DNA from: Paenibacillus sp. YYML68
GTDB taxonomy: Bacteria; Bacillota; Bacilli; Paenibacillales; NBRC-103111
Length of the DNA: 64,000 nucleotides
Assembly: GCF_027923405.1 (NCBI RefSeq)
Contig: NZ_BQYI01000001.1
Span: forward strand, 4,008,501-4,072,500
Direction of reading: 5' to 3'
Positions 52,201 to 62,300 of this stretch are shown in pieces. Below the pieces are notes generated by a model, which ran no database searches, had not been told where the DNA came from, and saw only the letters and a list, made by a program, of their open reading frames with translations. Both the position numbers and the translations under genes were made by a program. Every line of letters starts with the position of its first letter. Position 1 is the stretch's first letter.

Positions 52201-55200
52201 GGCGCTATCGGCATATAGGCTCCGCCTGCCTTCAATATCGCCAGGATCGCCATCATCATCTCCAGGGAGCGGTTCATCCGAACCCCGACGACGATGTTCC
52301 TTCCAACACCCTTGGCGCGAAGAATGTGCGCAAGGCTGTTGACCCGCCTGTTCAGCTCACCATAGGTAAGCCTCTGATCGGCATAGCGCAAGGCCACAGC
52401 GTCCGGAGAACGACTGGACTGCTCCTGGAAGATGAGCGGCAGCGAACGGAACGGCGGATACGTGACGGCCGTCGCATTGAACTGATTCAGAATGATCGCC
52501 TTCTCCTCCGCCGTCATTAGCTCTACCTCGTTCAAGGATCGCTCCGGTGCTGCGGTGCAAGCTTCCAGCACATGAATGAAGTGATTCGCCATACGCTGGA
52601 TCGTCCTCTCCCTGAACAACGCCGTGCTGTACTCCACCACCAGCTGTACACCATCCCCGCACTCCTGCACGTACCAGGTCAAGTCCAGCTTCGCGTTCGT
52701 CCATTCGGCATTGTGCATGGTCAAGTGAAGTCCGGGCGGCGCTGCCATACGTGGAGCCTGTGGCTCCATCACCAGCATCGTATCAAACAGCGGATGACGA
52801 CTCACATCCCGCTGCAGCTTCAGCTTCCCGATGAGTTGCTCAAGCGGATAGTCGGCATGCTCCAGCGCATCAAAAATAGCAGACTGGATCTGCCTCACGT
52901 GCTCAGCGAACGTCCGATGCCCCGCCGCATCGCAGCGAATCGGCAGCGTGCTTGCAAACATGCCGACCAGCGGCTCCAGGTCCGGATGAGATCGTCCCGT
53001 GCTCGTAGTGCCGACAACGAAGTCCTCCGTTCCTGTATATTTGGCAAGCAGCACACTATAGACGGCGAACAGCAGCACGTACAGAGACACCTGTTGCTCC
53101 TTCATATATCTTCTTGCAGCCGCAAGCGTCTGATCGCTGAGCTTGAAGGTAACGGTGCTGCCCTCGAAGGACTGCACAGAAGGTCTCGGATCATCCGCAG
53201 GCAGCTCCAGTACAGGAAGCTCGCCGCCGAATCGATCGAGCCAGTACCGCTCCTGACGCTGCATCAGCTCTGTATGTATCGATTGCTGCTGCCACACAGC
53301 ATAGTCCTTGTATTGGAGCTCAAGCTCAGGTAGTGACTCTCCCTGATACAGTCGTAGTAGCTCCTCTACAACCATATCGCCGGATAGTCCATCGTAAATA
53401 ATATGATTGGCATCTATTAGCACGTAATGGTGGTCAGCCTCCAGGCGAATTATGGCACAGCGCAGTAATGGGGCCTGATCCAAGGCGAACGGACGCACGA
53501 GCGAGCGAAGCATCGATGGCAGCTCCTCTAGCGACGAGAAGAGAAGAGGAATTGATAGCTCAGCCCGTTCATGAACCTTCTGAAGTAATGCACCATTCAT
53601 ATAATGAAAGGAGGTGCGCAGCGATTCGTGTCGATCGACAATCTGGCGCATCGCGTCCATCATGGCATCTGTATCGAGCACACCAGACACTTCGATCAGC
53701 GTCGGAACGTTGTAGCTCGTTCCGACTCCTTCGAATTGCTGGACCGCGTACAGACGCTTCTGCACGAAGGACACCGGATAGTACGCCTGCTTGTCCGCTG
53801 GCTGAATGGCACAATAAGCTTCTGCCTTTGCACGCACCACATATTCAGCTTGCTCACGAATCGTAAGATGCTCCATCATCGTCTTCAAGGACAGGTTCAC
53901 TTGGAATTTCTTTTGAATACGGGACAAGAGAAGCATGAGCTTCAATGAATGTCCGCCGACCGTGTAGAAATGCTCGTTGCAGTCGAGCTTATCGTTACCG
54001 AGCACCTCCCGCCATATAGAGAGAAGCTGCTGCTCTGTTGCATTGCGAGGAGCCTGCCAGCCCGACGGTTCACTCGGCAGCGGCAGCCGCTTCAGATCAG
54101 CGCTCTCATCCCGCGCGGCGTATATTTCCGGGACATCGATGAACATGGAGGGCAGCCATTCGGAGGGCACTCGGGACTGCAGGAACCGGGCCAATTGCTG
54201 ATGCAATCCCTTCTCTTTGCCCTGCACCTTGCCCTGCTCCACGACGATGAACGCGCAAAGCTCCCGCCTCTCCCCGACACACACGACGACGGCATCCCGC
54301 ACGAGGGAATGCTCCTGAAGTGCGTGCTCCACCATTCTTCGCTCGAGAGCTCTCTCCTGTAGCGGCGAATATTCCTTCGCTCGACCTAACCGTAGGATCG
54401 TCCCGGCCTCCAGCAGCTTGGCGTATTCACCGGTACGATACAGGCGCTCACCCGCCCTGAACGGATTGTCGATGAAGACGTATCGCCCAGACCCAGCCTC
54501 AGTCCACGAAGCGTCAGCAATCCATTCGCCTCCGACGTACAGCTCACCAGGAAGGCCCACGGGCTGAAGCTGCAGCTGACCGTTCAGAACATGAACCTGT
54601 ACGCCCGGCTCCGGCCTAGCCGCATGCGGCTGCAACGCATCCCCACGGTAAACGGTGTGCATACATGCCCAGCCTGTCTCCGCGGAACCGTATACGTGAA
54701 CCAGGGATCTTCCGGTTCCCCACTCTTGAATAAGACGCCTTGTAATCGCTTCCCCTCGGATCACAATTAGCTTCAGATCTGGACAAGGCTCGCAGGGCAG
54801 CGACTTCAGCAAGGAAGGCGCTGTCTGAAGCACATGTATCGATTGTTGCTGCAGTGTGCGCAGTAGACCTGACTGCTGCTCCTCCACCCCGTAGTTCAGG
54901 CTCGGGACTTGCACAACCGTAGCTCCGCGCAGCAGCGGCAGCAGCAGCTCCAGCTCCCACACTGGATGCCCGTTGAATACGCTCAGACACCGCGATCCAG
55001 GTCCGAGCAGCCTGTAATCGTCATGTCTTGCCAGTCGATGCACCGCACGATGTGTGACAGGCACAATCCGCATCGGCGACTCATCATCGAGTAGCGGATC
55101 GCAGGCTTCATCAGCGAGGGCCGGATTAGGCAGCGCCTTGCGGTCCAGCTTTCCATTCGGTGTAATAGGCAGACGCTCCAGCTGCAGGAGGTACGAAGGA

Positions 55201-58200
55201 ATCATATAACTTGGCAGCAGCTGGCTGAGGGAATCCCTCACCTCCAACATATTAAGCTGGCATGAAGCCGTCATGAAGGCACATAGCACCTTCTCGCCGC
55301 TCGCGTTGTCCCGTACGACCGCCACGGCTTCCCGAACACCGGGCACCTGAAGCAGACGAGCTTCAACCTCACCCGTCTCAATCCGGTAGCCTCTTATTTT
55401 GGCCTGATGATCGATACGTCCAACGAAATCAACGTTCCCGTCCTCCATCCAGCGCGCTAGATCTCCGGTGCGATACAGCCGTTGCTCAGGATGAAAGGGA
55501 CTGGCTACAAATTTCTCACTGGTCAGCTCTGGACGATTCCAGTAGCCACGAGCTACTCCGATACCGCCGATGCACAGCTCACCCAGCACACCGACGGGCA
55601 CCGGATTCATCGTTGAATCAACGATGTAGAATGTAGCATTCAGCATTGGCTTGCCGATCGGAACATTCCCTGCTTCTGGCAGCTTGGCAAGCGGCTCATC
55701 ATAAAAGCCTGAATCAATAGCGGCCTCCGTGACGCCATAGCTGTTCATAATCCGAAGCTTGCTGCCATACCGCTCCTGCATCGTCCGATAATCGTTCACC
55801 CTGCAGCTGTCGGAGCTCGTAATAAGTAAGCGCATGGAAGACAGCTCCCAGCCTTGCTCATACACATACTCCAGGAAAGGAACCACGAGCGCTGGGGTTG
55901 ATTCGAATACCGTAATGTGTTGATCGGTGATCCAGCTGTATAGCCTTCTGGGATCAAGCCGGTCTTCCTGCGGACAGATCACCATCGCACCGCCGTTGTA
56001 CAGGGCTCTCGCGATGTCTCCAACAAAGACATCGAAGGAGAAGCTGGCCAGCTGCAGAAGACGCACGGGAAACTGCTCCAGTCGATACTCTCGTCGATAC
56101 GCATCCGCTGTATTCACAAGACTAACATGCTCTATCATCACCCCTTTGGGTCTTCCGGTTGTACCCGAGGTATAGATGACGTAAGCCAGATCATTCGGTG
56201 CGTTAACCGGATCAGGATTAGTATCGGCAACATCGTAGGCTTCGTCATCATCCAGACATAATATGGACTCAGGACCGCTCCATTCCTGCAGCCATGCCTC
56301 CGCCCCTTGAAGCAAGTGCCTCAGCGTCAGCACTACGGCGGCCGAGCTGTCCTCGAGCATATAGCGAATTCGCTCGGACGGATACTCGGGATCGATTGGC
56401 ACATAAGCTCCGCCCGCCTTCCACACAGCGAGCACCGCCGTGAGCAAGTGTGTCGAGCGGTCCGCCCATATTCCCACCAGTTGATTCGGCAGAACACCTT
56501 GGCTACGCAAAGTATGTGCAAGTCGATTGGCCCGCGTATTCAGCTCCATATACGTCAGCTGTTCTTCCGTATCGATGACCGCAACAGCATGAGGAGTGCG
56601 TTCTGTCTGCTGCTCGAATAGCTGATGGAACGTTACCCTCGGAGCTGGCTGGAGTCCAATCGGGTTAAAATCATGCAGCAGCCGTTCACGCTCTTCGCCG
56701 GACAGCATGCACAGCTGTCCAAGATGCATCGACGGCTCCGTGAACAGCTGCTTCAGCAGCTCCAAGTAATGAGCAGCCATGCGGTCGACGGTGCCCTTAT
56801 TGAATAGCCCAGCGGCGAAGTGAAAGGAGAACGTGACGTTCTGTTCGTCCTGATGCGCAACGAGCCGCAGGTCCAGGTGCTTCACGGTGACCGCCTCTTG
56901 CTCTGTCAGACAGCTATCCACAGACTCCTGACCGGACTCCCGAAGCTCGAACATCGTATCGAATAACGGGAGCGAGTTGCCGCTGCCGCTCTCTTGCAGC
57001 TGACGGACAAGCTGATCCAGCGGGTAGTCTCGATGCTGGAACGCCGCATGAACCAAATCCCGTGTATACTGAAGATGAGCATTGATCGTCGCAGCTTCCG
57101 GGCAATGATAGCGAAGCGCTAATAATCGGCATCGTTGATCGTGCTGGAGCTCACTGCTTCCATGCTGGGAGCAGGATAGAACGGCTACATTCATCGTCTC
57201 CTGCCCTGTGTACTTATGCAGCCATATCATGTATGAGGTAAGAAGCAGCATATGCAGCGTAACTCCGTTGCGTTCCGCCGTCATATGAAGCGTCCGAGAC
57301 CATTCAGCTTCAAGCTGAATCGTGCTCACTCCAACAGATCCACGCTGGGTAGTTGTTCTTACGTAATCTGTTGGCAGGCAGAGAGTAGGCCGCTCACCGC
57401 AATGCATATGGAGCCAGAATGCGGCGTGCGGATGTTCCGGTGGAAGCGCCTGTTTACTGGCCTCGTTCTTGACAGATGGCGGTAGCATGCAGCTTATGCA
57501 CAGGAGATCATCCGGCTCATGGACTACAGTACCCGCCTGCACCACTTCTTCAGAAGCGAACAGCTCCGCATGTGTCATGACGATGCCCTCGAACCTCAAG
57601 TTATGGCTCTGCCGCCAAGAGGCCGGGACAAGTAGGAATGCGGCGCCGCTTGCATTCAATGCCTGCTCGATGACTGCTTCCGAGCTTGCTGCATCAATGG
57701 CTGCATAGACAGCTCCCGCCTTGATCACGGCGACCATCGCCACAGCCGCCTCCATCGTCTGTTCCATGAGAACTACGGCACGATCGTTGCCACCCAGCCC
57801 CCGGCTTCTCAGCATACTCGCTGCAGCGCTAGCCCGTTCGTTCAATGCGGCATAGGTCATACTGAGCGCCCCCAGCTCAATCGCGACAGCATCAGGCTGC
57901 AATTGAGCTTGCTGCTCAAGCAAGGACGGCACTGTTCGCAGAGCCGTCCTTGCTTCGTCCACTTCCTTGGACGTCCATGCGGCAATCTGCTCCCGCTCCT
58001 GTTCCGTGAGCAGTTGTATCTCAGAGACCGGCATATCGGGACGCTCCAGAAGCTGCTCTATGATCCGACTCAAGTGTCCCCCGATCCTGTGAATGAAAGG
58101 CTCCGTATACAAGCTCTTGTTATAGGTACATACCAGAGCCATAGACGCTCCGGGGTATACCGTCAGATCGATATTATAGTTTGTCTGTTCGAAGGCTTCG

Positions 58201-59333
58201 ATGGCGGTCACACGCATCGTCTGCCCCAATTGTTCATTCAGCTTATCCAGGTCCAGTGGATAATTCTCGAACGTCACCACATGGTTGATCGACTGGCTAT
58301 GATGCAGGGTACTCGCCGTCATATCCGACAACGACAAGTAGCTGCAGCGCTCGGCCTCCAGCATATGCTTCTGGACACTCTTCATTAGCTCAGCAATGGT
58401 GCCGCGCTCCTCGCTGCTGACCCGAACCGGTATTGTATTGATGAACAAGCCGACGATACGCTCAATATGAGGAACGGGAGCGCTTCTACCAGAGACCACT
58501 GTGCCGAAGACAACATCTCGAGTCTGATTATATTTTTGTAACAGAACCCCCCACACCGCCTGGAACGCCGAGCTAAGCGTCACCTGATTGTGCCTTGCAA
58601 GCTCTATTAAGCCAGACGTCAGCCGCTCCTCAAGACGAAAGCTATACGTCCCGTGCTGATACGGGTCAGAGGGCGCCATCTGCTGAATCGGTATACCGGT
58701 ACAGCCGTCATACCCACGTAAATAGGTGTCCCAATATAGCTGTGCGCCTGATGTTGGCTGAGCTTGCAGCCATTTGACATAGCTGCTGAATGGGGGAGCA
58801 GCACTGACAGATTCAACTCGTACGCCTTGCAAGCTCGCCTGATACAAGGTGAACAGATCGTTCAGAATAATCTCCAGGCACCAGCCGTCTAGTAATATAT
58901 GATGGTGGCTCCATACAAGCTTCCAAGAGTCGTCCTTCAGCTTAAACAAGGCGAATCGGATCAACACATCAGCCGACAAGGTGAAGCCCTTGCTGCGATC
59001 AAGCACACGGTAAGCATCGACAGCGCTGGCTTGCTCCTCCTCCGAGAACCCGGTCAAATCCTCGACATGTATACAAGTCGTGCGATGCTTCAACACGATC
59101 TGGACTGGCTGCTTGAAGGACGTATGATCGAACACGGTACGCAGCACATCATGCTTCTCAATGAGTCCCTGTAACGCTTGCTCCAGCGCCTGTGGATGTA
59201 CGTCTCCGTCCAGCGACAACGTCATTTGCTCAAAGTAAGCGTGACGGGTCGGGTCCTCTACATAGTGGAATAATACGCCCTTCTGCAATGGAGTCAATTC
59301 ATAAATATCCTTGATATTGCTTCTTTCAACCAT
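49287..59333 (-). CDS. NRPS, two working modules plus two vestigial segments: C-[relics]-A(Dab/Orn)-[relic]-T-C-A(Ser)-T-E
   Basis: 3348 aa. The order is C (HHILLDGW ~144); remains of an A domain N-terminus (~465-610) fused to the C-terminal half of a C domain (~625-880); a complete A domain (~905-1400, YTSGTTGRPKG ~1055); the C-terminal part of another A domain (~1410-1745); T (VGGHSLKL, Ser ~1796); C (NHIIYDG ~1975, first His replaced by Asn); A (~2300-2790); T (LGGDSIKA ~2835); E (HHLVIDGVSW ~3020). The signatures are DVGEISSIDK (Dab/Orn type, as in polymyxin-like synthetases) and DVWHFSLIDK (serine type). The chain would gain L-Dab/Orn then D-Ser. The C-terminal LTVEELDDILEALQP looks like a docking (COM) donor. 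It lies 28 nt before the next synthetase gene. The start has GGGGGG ~7 nt upstream of the ATG. Confidence 0.92.
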   Translation of the reverse strand: MVERSNIKDIYELTPLQKGVLFHYVEDPTRHAYFEQMTLSLDGDVHPQALEQALQGLIEKHDVLRTVFDHTSFKQPVQIVLKHRTTCIHVEDLTGFSEEEQASAVDAYRVLDRSKGFTLSADVLIRFALFKLKDDSWKLVWSHHHILLDGWCLEIILNDLFTLYQASLQGVRVESVSAAPPFSSYVKWLQAQPTSGAQLYWDTYLRGYDGCTGIPIQQMAPSDPYQHGTYSFRLEERLTSGLIELARHNQVTLSSAFQAVWGVLLQKYNQTRDVVFGTVVSGRSAPVPHIERIVGLFINTIPVRVSSEERGTIAELMKSVQKHMLEAERCSYLSLSDMTASTLHHSQSINHVVTFENYPLDLDKLNEQLGQTMRVTAIEAFEQTNYNIDLTVYPGASMALVCTYNKSLYTEPFIHRIGGHLSRIIEQLLERPDMPVSEIQLLTEQEREQIAAWTSKEVDEARTALRTVPSLLEQQAQLQPDAVAIELGALSMTYAALNERASAAASMLRSRGLGGNDRAVVLMEQTMEAAVAMVAVIKAGAVYAAIDAASSEAVIEQALNASGAAFLLVPASWRQSHNLRFEGIVMTHAELFASEEVVQAGTVVHEPDDLLCISCMLPPSVKNEASKQALPPEHPHAAFWLHMHCGERPTLCLPTDYVRTTTQRGSVGVSTIQLEAEWSRTLHMTAERNGVTLHMLLLTSYMIWLHKYTGQETMNVAVLSCSQHGSSELQHDQRCRLLALRYHCPEAATINAHLQYTRDLVHAAFQHRDYPLDQLVRQLQESGSGNSLPLFDTMFELRESGQESVDSCLTEQEAVTVKHLDLRLVAHQDEQNVTFSFHFAAGLFNKGTVDRMAAHYLELLKQLFTEPSMHLGQLCMLSGEERERLLHDFNPIGLQPAPRVTFHQLFEQQTERTPHAVAVIDTEEQLTYMELNTRANRLAHTLRSQGVLPNQLVGIWADRSTHLLTAVLAVWKAGGAYVPIDPEYPSERIRYMLEDSSAAVVLTLRHLLQGAEAWLQEWSGPESILCLDDDEAYDVADTNPDPVNAPNDLAYVIYTSGTTGRPKGVMIEHVSLVNTADAYRREYRLEQFPVRLLQLASFSFDVFVGDIARALYNGGAMVICPQEDRLDPRRLYSWITDQHITVFESTPALVVPFLEYVYEQGWELSSMRLLITSSDSCRVNDYRTMQERYGSKLRIMNSYGVTEAAIDSGFYDEPLAKLPEAGNVPIGKPMLNATFYIVDSTMNPVPVGVLGELCIGGIGVARGYWNRPELTSEKFVASPFHPEQRLYRTGDLARWMEDGNVDFVGRIDHQAKIRGYRIETGEVEARLLQVPGVREAVAVVRDNASGEKVLCAFMTASCQLNMLEVRDSLSQLLPSYMIPSYLLQLERLPITPNGKLDRKALPNPALADEACDPLLDDESPMRIVPVTHRAVHRLARHDDYRLLGPGSRCLSVFNGHPVWELELLLPLLRGATVVQVPSLNYGVEEQQSGLLRTLQQQSIHVLQTAPSLLKSLPCEPCPDLKLIVIRGEAITRRLIQEWGTGRSLVHVYGSAETGWACMHTVYRGDALQPHAARPEPGVQVHVLNGQLQLQPVGLPGELYVGGEWIADASWTEAGSGRYVFIDNPFRAGERLYRTGEYAKLLEAGTILRLGRAKEYSPLQERALERRMVEHALQEHSLVRDAVVVCVGERRELCAFIVVEQGKVQGKEKGLHQQLARFLQSRVPSEWLPSMFIDVPEIYAARDESADLKRLPLPSEPSGWQAPRNATEQQLLSIWREVLGNDKLDCNEHFYTVGGHSLKLMLLLSRIQKKFQVNLSLKTMMEHLTIREQAEYVVRAKAEAYCAIQPADKQAYYPVSFVQKRLYAVQQFEGVGTSYNVPTLIEVSGVLDTDAMMDAMRQIVDRHESLRTSFHYMNGALLQKVHERAELSIPLLFSSLEELPSMLRSLVRPFALDQAPLLRCAIIRLEADHHYVLIDANHIIYDGLSGDMVVEELLRLYQGESLPELELQYKDYAVWQQQSIHTELMQRQERYWLDRFGGELPVLELPADDPRPSVQSFEGSTVTFKLSDQTLAAARRYMKEQQVSLYVLLFAVYSVLLAKYTGTEDFVVGTTSTGRSHPDLEPLVGMFASTLPIRCDAAGHRTFAEHVRQIQSAIFDALEHADYPLEQLIGKLKLQRDVSRHPLFDTMLVMEPQAPRMAAPPGLHLTMHNAEWTNAKLDLTWYVQECGDGVQLVVEYSTALFRERTIQRMANHFIHVLEACTAAPERSLNEVELMTAEEKAIILNQFNATAVTYPPFRSLPLIFQEQSSRSPDAVALRYADQRLTYGELNRRVNSLAHILRAKGVGRNIVVGVRMNRSLEMMMAILAILKAGGAYMPIAPQFPQDRAAYMLGNSHARLLLTEHSLPPLADGLQVECIYADELELYNGESANPLPVNDAHDLAYVLYTSGSTGLPKGVMIEHGTVYNRLSWMVREYGIAPCDVLLQKTPIVFDVSVWELFMWFFVGASLSVLEPEAEKSPETMIQAIAKHGVTSIHFVPSMLNTFLTYMELPGTIEQLGSLTRVFTSGEALLPSHVARFQRTGHPARLYNLYGPTEATIDVSYYNCPEQEEPRIVPIGRPIHNVQLWIMNDRMQLQPIGVPGELCISGNCLARGYMNRDELTQERFVQHPMVQGGRLYRTGDLARWLPDGQIEYLGRIDNQVKIRGYRIELDEVAGCLMDSGIAREAVVVARSDSAGDLYLCAYYTAHAGLDASELRRQLAAKLPEYMIPSCFVHMDRLPLTHNGKLDRKALPEPERAAAGEYSAPADEREQWLAEVWQDVLKVEQVGVTDNFFELGGDSIKAIHVAAQLNKRGLRVDMSDFFKRPTIRELAPCMRENVRRVSQAPIIGEGLLSPIQRWFFELELENHHHWNQAVLLHRKQGWEQAIVVEAMNAIIRHHDALRTVFVPQPDGSFLPYFRPESEAQLELRVVWLEEEEGAQTCIERQGEQVHRSLQLATGPLTAGALFKTEGEGDYLLLSIHHLVIDGVSWSILLDDFQAAYEQLQRQERVHLQDKTTSYMEWCACLERYAVSDQLMQELRYWHSLAASTIDSLPTEEVPYGDTELHEDVTLLVDRVAAQQLRTSASMNRTDMQELLLAALVITIAEWTGSSKVAIDLEGHGREVLEDGIDLTRTIGWFTSLYPVVFPVQERSPAHVWRQVKEVLSAIPSRGIGYGILKYLTPADMKDHGTFSLKPDILFNYLGEIGDASEGGATLIQQETGALGSAYVTAPYKLELTGMLTKDGLLFKLGYSEHHLTRRTVERLSLRYGENLQRIAEHCMQQASSKLTPSDFTAAKLTVEELDDILEALQP
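54090..55115 (-). other. Vestigial A-domain C-terminal segment inside the NRPS
   Basis: This lies between the intact Dab/Orn A domain and its T domain. It resembles an A domain from the substrate-pocket region onward (FNGHPVWELELLLPLLRGAT, QTAPSLLKSLP, HVYGSAETGW, RLYRTGEYAKLLEAG). It lacks the YTSGSTG and A1-A2 motifs, and its core motifs are eroded: NxYGPTE is HVYGSAETG, YRTGDL is YRTGEY, and the GRxDxQVKIRG motif is GRAKEYSPLQE. It cannot activate an amino acid. Boundaries are approximate. Confidence 0.75.
56640..57950 (-). other. Vestigial A (N-part) fused to C (C-part) inside the NRPS
   Basis: After the first C domain an A domain begins normally (PSLLEQQAQLQPDAVAIELG, MTYAALNERA) but decays at motif A2 (AGAVYAAIDAASSEA) and stops before YTSGSTG. 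The sequence then passes into the second half of a C domain (RPTLCLPTDYV, MIWLHKYTGQE, HRDYPLDQLVRQLQ, LPLFDTMFELRE) without the HHxxxDG half. The missing part corresponds to one A-T-half-C stretch. Boundaries are approximate. Confidence 0.78.
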
Positions 59334-59357
59334 CGTATGCCCCCCGTCCCGAATCCA

Positions 59358-62300
59358 TTATTCTAATGTGTTCAAAAACAGCTCAAGCTCATCCTGATCC
59401 AAGCCAGTAGCGCTAAAATCGCTGGAGGTCAACACCTGCTCCCGCTGCTCCAGACAATGTGAACGAATTCGATCCAAGCAGCGATGAAACACGCTGACGA
59501 ATTCACTCATCTGACCAACCGTGTACTGACTTGGGTCATAGGTAAACACAATATGCAGCTGCTCCTCGACAACTGCCGCCACGATGTCAATACCAGCGAG
59601 CATTGGAGTTGCCGGGTCTATGGAATCACCGGTTGACGGGTACGAGGCTCCGATCCCATTCAAGGCTGCGCCGTTATCGAAACGGCCTAAATAATTGAAG
59701 GTCAACGCAGGAGTCACAGCTCGCAGCAACGCTTCACCTGACTGCTGCGAAATCATCATGTTGTAGCCCATTCCTTTATTTGGTATCTCTCGCAGCGAGT
59801 TTTTGACGTTCACAATCGTCTCCGCAATGCGGTCTGACGGCAATTCGATAATGACCGGATATAACGATGTGAACCAGCCGACGGTTCGTGTCACATTAAG
59901 CTCCTGATGCAGCGCTTCACGACCGTGTCCCTCCATATGAATAACGATCGTAGAATGTCCAAGACAGGCTTGAACCGTCAAGGCGAGCGCACTGAGCCAT
60001 ATATCATTCGCCTCTGTACCAAATGCCCGGTGTACCGGACCCAGCAGCTCTGCAGCGGCATGCTCACCTAGAGTCAACGCCGTCCTTCGGCTCTCACGCA
60101 CAGTACATCGAGCAGTTGGCTGTAGCATGTTCGCTCCTTGCAGCCGTTCCTCGACACGCTGCCAATACCGTCGTTCTGACTCAAAGAACGGGGTCTGCCT
60201 ATATTCCATGATCGCGTGGCTCCACGTTACATAAGAATCCGTCTTAAGCGGAAGCAACAGCGGTTGTTCTGCTTGTAGCTGACCGACCAGCGTGTGGAAG
60301 TCCTCCAGCAATATACGCCAGGACACCGCATCAATAACCAGATGATGAATGGCAAGCAGCAAATAATGACAGCGGTTCGTCTGAAAAATACAGGCCTGCA
60401 GCAGCGGTCCCTCTTCCAGGTTCATGCCTCTCTGCAGCTTGTTGGCCTCACGCTCGATGGTCAGCCCTATATCCGTAGCTACATCCAGCGCATACACTCG
60501 AAGCGCGAATGCGTCATGCTCCAGTCCTTGGTTATAGGGCTCGATCCGTGTACCTTCCAGCCGAAATGTCATCCTGAGAGCATCGTGATGCTCGGTGAGC
60601 TTCCGCAATACCGTTCTAACCTCGACTTCTTCCCAGCCCTGCTCAGAAGGGAGAATCATCGATTGATTCCAATGGCTCTTGTTCGGGATGTCGAGGCCGA
60701 AGAACCACCTCTGGATTGGCGTCAGCTCGACAGCGCCGATGACAGGCTCCTGGCTGATGCTGTGAGTCAGCAGCTTTACATGTGGGGCAAGCTCGGCTAT
60801 CGTCGAATATTGGAAGAGCTGCTGAATGTCAAGCTTATAGCCCAGATGGTTAAGTCTTGCTGCCATCTGAATACCTTTAATCGAATCACCGCCCAGCTCT
60901 AAATAGTGATCATCGATCCCGACCCTTGGTATGTTCAGCACCTCCTCCCATATTGCAGCAAGCATGGACTCAAGCTCATTCTGCGGGACACGATAACGTG
61001 TTTCCTGCTGAGCGTAGAGCCTTGGCTCCGGGAGCAATGTGCGGTCCACCTTCAGGTTCGGCGTGAGTGGGAGATACGGCAGAACGATGAAGGACGCCGG
61101 AATCATGTACGCCGGCAGCGCTTGACGCAAGTACGCCCGGATCTCCCTCTCCTCCAACCGATCGTACACGGTGATGTACGCTGCCAGCTCGACCTGATTC
61201 CCCCGCTTCCAATCGATGACGATCGCATCGGATATGCCAGGATGCCTCAACAATGCCTCAACAATCTCGTCCAGCTCGATCCGATACCCGTTAATCTTCA
61301 CTTGATGGTCGATGCGTCCTAGAAATTCCAGCGTCCCGTCCGGCAGCCATCGCACCATATCTCCGGTGCGGTAGATGCGGCCTTCTCCGAACGGATTAGT
61401 TATGAATCGCTCTGCTGTTAATTCCGGCTTGTTCCAATAGCCTCTAGCAATCCCTGCTCCGCCGATCCATAGCTCACCTGGCACCCCAATCGGCTGAAGT
61501 TGGTAGTCCGCATTGACAACGTACAGCTTCTTATTCGGTATCGGCTTGCCGATCACCGCCGTCCGCATCCCGCTGACCAGTACGCCATACGTAGAGCCGA
61601 TGGTCGCTTCCGTCGGTCCGTACGCGTTAATAAACGTGCGACCTTCCCCCCATCGTTCGACAAGCTCCATACTGCAAGCTTCCCCGGCTGTGACGATCGT
61701 CTTCAGCTCCGGCAATGCCCGGACGTCCACTGCCTTCAGCAAGCTTGGCGGCAAAGTAACCGAGGTCACCTGTCGCTCCTGAAGGAACGAAACGAGATTG
61801 GACAAGAACACCTCCTTCTTCTCAACGATCAGTGTCGCTCCCGACAGCAGCGTATGAATCAGCTCTGCAGCAGAAGCATCAAAGCTGAATGGCGCAAACT
61901 GGAGCACACGCCCCTTGCTCTGGATTCCGTATGCTTCGGACAAGAGCGCAAAGTTGCATAACCCTTGATGCTCGATCATGACTCCCTTGGGTTGTCCAGT
62001 CGAGCCTGATGTATAAATCATATAGGCAAGGTCAGAAGCAGCATTCACCGACTCAAGATTGGAGCAATCCTCCTCTAGCCACCCTTCCATTCGCTTCACC
62101 TCGAGCACGCTGCCGGCATAGCTGGAAGGAGGCCTCCCACCTTCGTCCACGAGCAGCAGCTCTGCCCCGCTGTCCGTCAGCATGTATTGAATGCGCTCCT
62201 CGGGATATGTCGGATCAATCGGAATATAGGCCGCCCCAGCCTTCAGCACCGCTAGCACCGCTGCCACCATCTCCACCGATTTGTCCAGCAGCATGCCGAC

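Noticed and set aside
54090-57950. Assembly error as the whole explanation of the broken NRPS domains
   Set aside because: Not excluded, but the remnants are strongly eroded at core motifs, and both joins stay in frame. A collapsed assembly would join near-identical, intact sequences.
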